Assembly (NCBI GenBank): GCA_036278755.1
Contig: DASUKL010000070.1
Location: 1 to 5,408, forward strand
Source of the DNA: DASUKL01 sp036278755
Lineage (GTDB): Bacteria; Chloroflexota; Limnocylindria; Limnocylindrales; CSP1-4
Direction: 5' to 3'
Length of the DNA: 5,408 nt
The notes under the pieces were generated by a model, which worked only from the letters and a program-made list of their open reading frames with translations, made no database searches and was not told where the DNA came from. Positions 1 through 4,102 of the stretch are shown piece by piece; positions within the stretch are counted from its first letter, which is position 1; each line of letters opens with the position of its first letter. The position numbers and the translations under genes are program-made.

Positions 1-421
1 CCAGGGGATCGCGCCAGCGAAGCTCCCTGAAGCGCGCGAAGTCGGTATCGGCCGAACAGAGCTCCAGGCCGTGCTCGATCGCCAGGGCGGCCAGATGGGC
101 GTCGGGGATGAGGTTGGCGGTGAGTCGATAGCGCCGCACGAGGTCGCCCATGACCTCGGCGTGTCGGTCGGTCGGGGTCGGCACCCAGACATTGGGCGCT
201 GCCAACCACGCTTCCACGAACGTCCATGCCTCCTCCCCACCGAGGGGCTGTGTGGCGGCGCGGGGATGGGTCGCGATGCGGACGAAGGCCGTCAACGACG
301 GCCAGGGCATGCCGACCCGCTCAGCGCCTCCGAGTCGTTCTTCCAGCCAGACTGCCGCAGGCTCGTGCCAGGGGCTTGTCTCGTCCACCGCGTAGAGCAG
401 GAGGTTCGCGTCCAGGAGCAT
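1..421 (-). CDS. vapC: VapC-type PIN-domain toxin (3' end cut by window edge)
   Basis: Likely a PIN-domain ribonuclease, the toxin of a type II toxin-antitoxin pair that cleaves RNA when not bound by its antitoxin. It reads from ATG at 421 through 140 codons with no stop before the window edge. It opens with MLLDANLLLYA, carrying the first PIN aspartate (D4). The C-terminal half has NLIPDAHLAALA (D107) and SADTDF (D125, D127), the usual acidic cluster for Mg/Mn binding. The last visible residues, RWRDPL, resemble the normal end of this PIN subfamily, so only a few codons are probably missing. Its ATG shares one base with the vapB stop (TGATG), which indicates translational coupling and supports this start. 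The segment around residues 40-47 (WPSLTAFV) lacks the glutamate many PIN proteins have there, though relatives with LAFLR-like sequence also lack it. RNA target unknown. Confidence 0.87.
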   Translation of the reverse strand, partial: MLLDANLLLYAVDETSPWHEPAAVWLEERLGGAERVGMPWPSLTAFVRIATHPRAATQPLGGEEAWTFVEAWLAAPNVWVPTPTDRHAEVMGDLVRRYRLTANLIPDAHLAALAIEHGLELCSADTDFARFRELRWRDPL

Positions 422-714
422 CAGCCGTCCGGGGGATCGTCGAGCGACACTCGCGACTCCGCAGCTCGGCGTGTGCTTCCGGCAGCCGGAGCGCTGGGCG
501 GCTCGTCCAGGAACTCGAGCGCCTCGGCGATGTTCCTGACGTCGATGCGAAGGCCGAGCGGGGCACTCTGCTGGTGGAACCGGCGTTGCCGGGGCTTCGC
601 GGCCAGACCGGCGCGGGCCAGTCGGTTGACGGCTTCACTGACGCCGAGGCCGCTTCGCCGCATCTGGGCCACCGCGGCGGCGACGTCTTCGTCGAGATCG
701 ATCGTCGTTCGCAT
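421..714 (-). CDS. vapB: VapB-type ribbon-helix-helix antitoxin
   Basis: Likely antitoxin that binds and neutralises the adjacent VapC and represses the shared promoter as a DNA-binding dimer. The 97-residue product begins MRTTIDLDEDVAAAV, a typical ribbon strand, followed by two helices to about residue 38 (ribbon-helix-helix fold). The centre (residues 52-70) contains APLGLRIDVRNIAEALEFLD, a segment commonly seen in VapB proteins that pair with this PIN type. I chose ATG at 714, not a start at 747, because the ribbon strand normally begins within the first residues. No Shine-Dalgarno precedes it. The tail after EFLD (about 26 residues, rich in Pro, Ala, Ser and Arg) is longer than usual for the family and may be disordered. 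The stop overlaps the vapC start by one base. Confidence 0.86.
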   Translation of the reverse strand: MRTTIDLDEDVAAAVAQMRRSGLGVSEAVNRLARAGLAAKPRQRRFHQQSAPLGLRIDVRNIAEALEFLDEPPSAPAAGSTRRAAESRVSLDDPPDG

Positions 715-723
715 GGTGATGGG

Positions 724-729
724 AGGGTA
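724..729 (-). promoter_or_regulatory. possible -10 box for vapBC (TACCCT)
   Basis: On the minus strand TACCCT fits TANNNT and ends nine bases before the vapB ATG. No ribosome binding site lies between, so transcription could start at or just before the start codon (leaderless mRNA). No convincing -35 box is visible. Short degenerate motif, so weak. Confidence 0.3.
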
Positions 730-743
730 ACACGCCTGAGACA

Positions 744-774
744 CCATGATGTGGCACGATATGCATCTTGATGG
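744..774. promoter_or_regulatory. interrupted dyad in the vapB-guaD spacer, possible operator
   Basis: CCATGATG (744-751) is mirrored by CATC (764-767), then TTG, then ATGG (771-774), giving eight complementary positions with a three-base offset. The patch is AT-richer than its surroundings and contains the palindrome ATGCAT (761-766). VapB antitoxins commonly bind such dyads upstream of their own operon. It lies about 30 bases upstream of the vapB start, so an autoregulatory operator is plausible, but chance cannot be excluded. Confidence 0.3.
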
Positions 775-809
775 CCCGGCAGCTGGGCGTTGCGACCGCG
801 CCTTCCCTG

Positions 810-815
810 TAGCAT
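810..815 (+). promoter_or_regulatory. possible -10 box for guaD (TAGCAT), leaderless layout
   Basis: TAGCAT fits TANNNT and ends six bases before the ATG at 822, which would place the transcription start at or next to the start codon. No Shine-Dalgarno is present. A TTGCGA at 790-795 could act as a -35, but its spacer of 14 bases is short. The position supports the ATG at 822 over the later one at 849. Confidence 0.35.
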
Positions 816-821
816 CCCGTC

Positions 822-2462
822 ATGCCGAACCGTGGCAGCCACTCGGCGATGCGAGCACGTCCTGATCCAGGCGATCCGACGCTCGCCGCGATCCCCTCGC
901 GGCCGCCGTTCCGGTTGCGGGCGCAGGTCCTGACACCACTCGGGGCGGGTGGGGTCCGGTTCGAACGCGACGCCGTGATCAGCGTCGATGCGCGAGGGCG
1001 CATCAGCTCGGTGGAGGCCTGGGCGACCGGGTCGGGCGCAGGGGTCGGGTCGGGTGCGGGGGCCGGGCCGGGCACGCGAGCCGGTTCGGGCGCCAGCGCC
1101 AGCGCATCGGCCGGCTCATCGGGCGCGGAGGCGGGAGGACCCGGTCCCATCGTCGACCTTCGGACGCTGGTGGTCATGCCCGGCCTGGTCGATCTGCACG
1201 CCCACCTGCCCCAGCTGCCGAACGTGGGCCTGGGCGCCGGGCTCGATCTCCTGACCTGGCTCGAGCGGTACATCTTCCCCCTCGAACGCGGCTTCGACGA
1301 GGCCGCCGCCGAGCGCCTCGCCCCCCTCGCCTTCCGGGCCTTCGCCAGGGCCGGCACGACGACCGTCCTGATGTACGGCGCCGTGTACCAACCCAGCCTC
1401 GACGCCGCCTTCCGAGCGGCCGAAGCCCACGGCATCCGGGCCATCCTGGGCAAAGTCATGATGGACCGCTTCAGCTACGACGAGCGGCTCCGGCCCGAGG
1501 AGCGCCTGGACCTCTCCTTGCGTCAGTCGATCGAACTCTGCGAGCGCTGGCACGGTCGCGACGAAGGCCGCCTGGGCTACGCCTTCACGCCCCGTTTCGC
1601 GGTCAGCTGCACGGCCGAGCTGCTGCGCGAGTCGGCCGCTGCGGCCCGGGCCCACGACGCGTACTGGCAGACTCACCTGTCCGAGGACCGCGGCGAGCTG
1701 GCGGAGGTCGCCCGCCTCTTCCCCGAGGCCCGCGACTACACGGACGTCTACGACCGGGCCGGGGGCCTGGGCCCGCGGTCGATCATGGCCCACGCCATCT
1801 ACCTCTCGACGGAGGAGGTCGCGCGGCTGGCGGAGACCGGCACGCGGATCGCCCACTGCCCGGCTTCGAACCTCTTCCTGGCCTCCGGGGCGATGCCCGT
1901 GGCCTGGTACCGCGAGGCCGGCCTGACCATGGGCCTGGGCTCGGACGTCGCCGGCGGGCCCGACCTCTCCTTATTCGCGGTCATGAAGGCCGGCGCCTAC
2001 GCCCAGAGCGGCCGCTGCGTCACGCTGGGCGAAACGGAGCAGATGCTCTCGCCGCTCGACTGGCTTCGCCTGGGCACGCTCGAAGGCGCTCGGGTCCTGG
2101 GCCTGGACGATCGGATCGGCTCGATCGAGGCCGGCAAGGAAGCGGACCTGATCGCCGTCGACCCGACGCTGACGTTGCCCTTCGATGGCGGGCACGCGTC
2201 CGACCCTTCCGACGCCCGATCCGACCCCTCCGACCATTCCGACGCCCGATCCGACCCCTCCGACCAGTCCGACCTTGGTGCCCGATCCGACCCCTCCGAC
2301 CATTCTGATCTTGGCGCCCGATCCCACGCCTTCGCCTCCACCGAACCCTACGGCCGCACCGACCCTTCCGATCCCTCCGACCTCGTGAGCCGGCTGATCT
2401 TCCGCCACCACCCCTCGATGGTCCGCGCCGCGTGGGTCCGCGGCCGCCTCCTCCCCGCGTGA
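822..2462 (+). CDS. guaD: guanine deaminase (amidohydrolase superfamily)
   Basis: Cytosolic zinc enzyme that hydrolyses guanine to xanthine and ammonia in purine salvage or catabolism. The 546-residue product has the motifs in order: PGLVDLHAHLPQ (metal ligands H126 and H128, substrate glutamine Q131), LLTWLERYIFPLE, TPRFAVSCT (guanine-contacting R258 and F259), QTHLSED (H285, catalytic E288), MAHAIYLS (H324), HCPASN (H345) and GLGSDVAGG (D375). Spacings between these residues match those I recall for human guanine deaminase (82, 84, 87, 213, 240, 243, 279, 330) to within one residue. The family is usually about 430-460 residues; the excess is explained by two low-complexity inserts, residues 70-109 and 460-520. 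The normal C-terminal strand VRAAWVRGRLL follows the second insert, so the gene looks intact. The start is ATG at 822, with ATG at 849 as alternative. It is divergent from vapBC and convergent with the HTH gene, so probably monocistronic. Related aminohydrolases are less likely because of the TPRF-SCT motif. Confidence 0.93.
   Translation: MPNRGSHSAMRARPDPGDPTLAAIPSRPPFRLRAQVLTPLGAGGVRFERDAVISVDARGRISSVEAWATGSGAGVGSGAGAGPGTRAGSGASASASAGSSGAEAGGPGPIVDLRTLVVMPGLVDLHAHLPQLPNVGLGAGLDLLTWLERYIFPLERGFDEAAAERLAPLAFRAFARAGTTTVLMYGAVYQPSLDAAFRAAEAHGIRAILGKVMMDRFSYDERLRPEERLDLSLRQSIELCERWHGRDEGRLGYAFTPRFAVSCTAELLRESAAAARAHDAYWQTHLSEDRGELAEVARLFPEARDYTDVYDRAGGLGPRSIMAHAIYLSTEEVARLAETGTRIAHCPASNLFLASGAMPVAWYREAGLTMGLGSDVAGGPDLSLFAVMKAGAYAQSGRCVTLGETEQMLSPLDWLRLGTLEGARVLGLDDRIGSIEAGKEADLIAVDPTLTLPFDGGHASDPSDARSDPSDHSDARSDPSDQSDLGARSDPSDHSDLGARSHAFASTEPYGRTDPSDPSDLVSRLIFRHHPSMVRAAWVRGRLLPA
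1029..1148 (+). repeat. Gly/Ala/Ser low-complexity insert in guaD
   Basis: About 40 codons (residues 70-109) made almost entirely of Gly, Ala, Ser and Pro, encoded by short imperfect repeats of the type GGGTCGGGTGCGGGGGCC. They lie between ISSVEAWAT and IVDLRTLVVMPG, where the family normally has a short loop ahead of the metal-binding strand. The reading frame is kept, so the segment is probably a flexible loop. Confidence 0.8.
2199..2381 (+). repeat. DPSD/DARS tandem repeat insert in guaD
   Basis: Residues 460-520 are a Ser/Asp/Pro/Ala/Arg repeat. The 20-mer CCCGATCCGACCCCTCCGAC occurs at 2215, 2245 and 2281, and a truncated version begins near 2316, giving steps of 30, 36 and about 35 bases. 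Translated units alternate SDPSDHSDAR and SDPSDQSDLGAR types. The insert sits in the C-terminal beta-sandwich, between ADLIAVDPTLTLPF and the final strands. It looks like slippage or recombination expansion kept in frame. Confidence 0.88.
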
Positions 2463-2478
2463 TGGCTCGTACGCTCCC

Positions 2479-2496
2479 GCTCGATGGCCCTCGAGC
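2479..2496 (+). terminator. hairpin just after guaD, weak terminator candidate
   Basis: GCTCGA (2479-2484) and TCGAGC (2491-2496) form a perfect six-base stem with a six-base loop, beginning 17 bases after the guaD stop. No T-run follows, so it is not a classical intrinsic terminator. Position is the main support. Confidence 0.28.
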
Positions 2497-2524
2497 TCGT
2501 GCCTGATGCGCTCCTCGTTCCTGC

Positions 2525-2596
2525 CTGTATCGCGTACAGAGACAAGCGGCGATCCGAATCAGCGCCGGTGGGCAACTGGTGCGCTTGGCGATACAG
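2525..2596. other. nine-base inverted repeat enclosing smaller hairpins
   Basis: CTGTATCGC (2525-2533) is perfectly complementary to GCGATACAG (2588-2596). Inside are a possible stem-loop GGCGAT/ATC..CGCC (2548-2566) and AGCGC/GCGCT (2561-2565 with 2581-2585), which compete with each other. CTGTA also pairs with TACAG at 2535-2539. The total span is tRNA-sized but there is no tRNA D-, anticodon- or T-arm pattern. Much of it may simply be the decayed left edge of the 51-bp repeat array, with units near 2527 and 2579. Confidence 0.25.
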
Positions 2597-2833
2597 ACGA
2601 CCGTCAAGGCCACGTCCCTTCGTCATCTGTCACGCGCGACGAGACGCCGAGCAGCGGACGGCGCGCCCGTTTGCCGCTTGTCACGCTGGGCGGAAGAGCG
2701 GACGCGCCCCCCGCGGCCTCCCCGCCGATCGTCACGCTGGGCGGAAGACAGGATGACGGGCCGCGCACTTTCTGTGTGGTACGTCGCGCTGGGCGGAGGG
2801 TCCGGTGACGACCGCGGTCCCACTGTCGATATT
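2579..2833 (+). repeat. array A: 51-bp degenerate direct repeats (right of guaD)
   Basis: Units begin with GTCAC, four variable bases, then GGCG. Clear starts are 2629, 2680, 2731 and 2783, in steps of 51, 51 and 52. A shortened unit at 2579 (GTGCGCTTGGCG) is 50 bases before the first. A further decayed one at 2527 shares GAGACAAGC with a unit of the other array (3798). The end of the 2629 unit (CCGTTTGCCGCTT) matches unit ends in array B (CCGTTCGTCGCTT), so both arrays belong to one family in the same orientation. The array occupies most of the 2463-2888 gap between the convergent guaD and HTH genes, in which I see no credible gene. Open frames here read as 17-residue repeats only because 51 is a multiple of three. 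Confidence 0.75.
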
Positions 2834-2868
2834 CATGCCCGGCCCGCAACCAGTTCGGCCTGGAGCTC

Positions 2869-2898
2869 GGCGCTGCGCCACTCACGTCTTACAAGACG
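2869..2898 (-). terminator. small hairpins at the 3' end of the HTH gene
   Basis: CGTCTT AC AAGACG (2885-2898) is a perfect six-base inverted repeat overlapping the TAA stop of the minus-strand gene. GGCG CTG CGCC (2869-2879) is a second small stem just downstream on that strand. Neither has a T-run. They may help end transcription or may be incidental. Confidence 0.25.
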
Positions 2899-3551
2899 AT
2901 GCTCCCGTTCCCGCCCGGATCCAGGCCCTCACTCAGCGCCGCCAGCATGCGCCGTGGCGGCACCGTGAAGAGGCTCTGCAGACCTGGAGTCAGGACCTTG
3001 AGTGCTGCGCGGTTGTTGCGCGTGTCGGCAACCAGGAGGATCAGGTGACCGACCGGATCGTCCCGCAGCTTCAGGCGGAGGCGGCGCTCCAAGGCCTGTC
3101 CATCCGAGATGTTCGTCTCGGCTTCCACCCGGGCGGACCAGGGAGCCGGGCGTTCGCCGCTGATCGCTCCGTCCCAGGCTCGCAGATCGCCGACGATCGG
3201 CACCGCGACCTCGGTGCGCCAGATGAGGTCCCGATGGAGCCGGACGCGCAAGCGCTCCAGTACCGCCTGTTGGGCGCGATCACGGAGTGGATCACCCGAC
3301 GGATAGCCGCGCAAGGCCACGTCCAACCCGACGACCGCACACCAGGCGCCCACGTCTGCCATCGAGATGTGCTCGATCAGGCCGTGCTCGAACCGCCACA
3401 GGCGACTCTGCGAGGTCTGACTCGCCGCCGCCGCGACACGAAGGCTCAGCCCGGCAGCGACCCGGGCCTGGCGATGATCCTGTCCCAGTCGCCTCACCAG
3501 CTCGCGAGCCTTGCGCCGGCCGCGATCCGCTGGTCGATCGTGCGTGGCCAT
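2889..3551 (-). CDS. XRE-type HTH protein with C-terminal nuclease-fold-like domain
   Basis: Probable DNA-binding protein, 220 residues from ATG at 3551; a GTG at 3581 would add ten residues, and neither start has a Shine-Dalgarno. Residues 23-57 (from GQDHRQARVAAGLSL to LWRFEHG) match an XRE/Cro helix-turn-helix, with recognition helix near SQTSQSRLWRFE. MADVGAWCAVVGLDVALR (64-81) resembles the helices that usually follow. The C-terminal half has helix 91-109, strands around WRTEVAVPI (111-119), LRAWDGAI (123-130) and WSARVEAE (138-145), helix 150-163, strand GHLILLVADT (168-177) and helix 178-187. That order is compatible with a PD-(D/E)XK fold, with D127 and E143-x-E145 as candidate acids; the usual ExK lysine is absent. 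I recall similar proteins in Chloroflexota but know no assigned function. Repeat arrays flank it on both sides. Regulator is the safer reading; nuclease activity is speculative. Confidence 0.8.
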   Translation of the reverse strand: MATHDRPADRGRRKARELVRRLGQDHRQARVAAGLSLRVAAAASQTSQSRLWRFEHGLIEHISMADVGAWCAVVGLDVALRGYPSGDPLRDRAQQAVLERLRVRLHRDLIWRTEVAVPIVGDLRAWDGAISGERPAPWSARVEAETNISDGQALERRLRLKLRDDPVGHLILLVADTRNNRAALKVLTPGLQSLFTVPPRRMLAALSEGLDPGGNGSIVL

Positions 3552-3594
3552 GGCCAAGGATGGTGGACCTCGCCCATCCACTCGGGCTTATCTG

Positions 3595-3641
3595 AGGCGC
3601 TGCTGGCGTCGGAGGCGGTGCCTGTCTCAAAGGCGCTGCTG
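3595..3641. repeat. short direct repeat upstream of the HTH gene
   Basis: AGGCGCTGCTG occurs at 3595-3605 and again at 3631-3641, 36 bases apart, in the stretch between the HTH gene start and array B (3552-3690). This stretch should contain the HTH promoter on the minus strand, but I see no convincing -10/-35 pair; AGATAA (3593-3588) six bases before the GTG at 3581 is the nearest candidate. Confidence 0.4.
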
Positions 3642-3690
3642 AGCCGCGCCTGCGCTTCGGCCATCGAGTCGGCCGCTGGGTCGGGGCAGC

Positions 3691-4102
3691 GTCACATCAT
3701 GGCTAGCGGCAGGAGCGGCCAACCGGGTGGGCGATCGGAAGCGGCCGTAACGGCCAGCGATACCGATGGCGGATGGAGCCTCGAGAACGGCGCCGCCGTC
3801 ACGGCCAGCGAGACAAGCAGCCAACGAGTTTGGTGGGCGGACTCTGCTGTCACTCCAGGCGTTACATCGGACGACGGAGGCGCCTGCGGTTCGCCAGATG
3901 TCACGTTCGGCGAGACGGACGGTGACCGTCAGGGCCGTCGTTCGTCGCTTGTCACGCCCGGCGGATCAGGAACCGGCGCCCCGGGCCGTCGTTCGTCGCT
4001 TGTCACACCGGGCGGGACAGGAACCGACCGGGCAGCCCCCCGTTCGTCGCTTGTGACACCAGGCGGGAGAGGACCCTGCGCACACGGGCCCGCAGACTCA
4101 CG
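3691..4102 (+). repeat. array B: eight 51-bp direct repeats between divergent genes
   Basis: Each unit begins GTCAC (variants GTAAC, GTGAC), four variable bases, then GGCG or AGCG and usually a GAC-like triplet. Starts are 3691, 3747, 3798, 3849, 3900, 3951, 4002 and 4053. All steps are exactly 51 except the first, 56, where the 3691 unit carries five extra bases between GTCAC and AGCG. Units 3900, 3951 and 4002 end in CGTTCGTCGCTT; by hand alignment units 3951 and 4002 agree at 38 of 51 positions, and similarity falls toward the left. The array fills the divergent gap between the HTH gene and the deacylase gene and reaches its start codon, so both promoters must lie in or next to it. Repeats read in all frames as 17-residue peptides, with no sign of real coding. 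Direct-repeat period and short variable parts are unlike CRISPR. Confidence 0.87.

Noticed and set aside
71..730. Plus-strand open frame across vapBC
   Set aside because: The minus strand carries an overlapping antitoxin-toxin pair with intact RHH and PIN motifs; the plus frame has no family features.
1116..1856. Minus-strand open frame opposite guanine deaminase
   Set aside because: Antisense to the catalytic core of a clear enzyme gene; its Gly/Glu/Val-rich composition is typical of a shadow frame in GC-rich DNA.
2525..2596. tRNA-like gene suggested by the tRNA-sized span closed by a nine-base stem
   Set aside because: No D-arm, anticodon arm or TTCRANNC T-loop in the right places, and a nine-base closing stem does not fit; it overlaps decayed repeat units.
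2479..2898. Insertion sequence or mobile element ends around the HTH gene
   Set aside because: No transposase, no terminal inverted repeats bracketing the gene and no target-site duplication visible; the flanking repeats are direct and diverged.
3691..4102. CRISPR array
   Set aside because: Units are diverged along their whole length, the more conserved part merges with the variable part, spacing leaves under 20 variable bases, and no cas genes are present.
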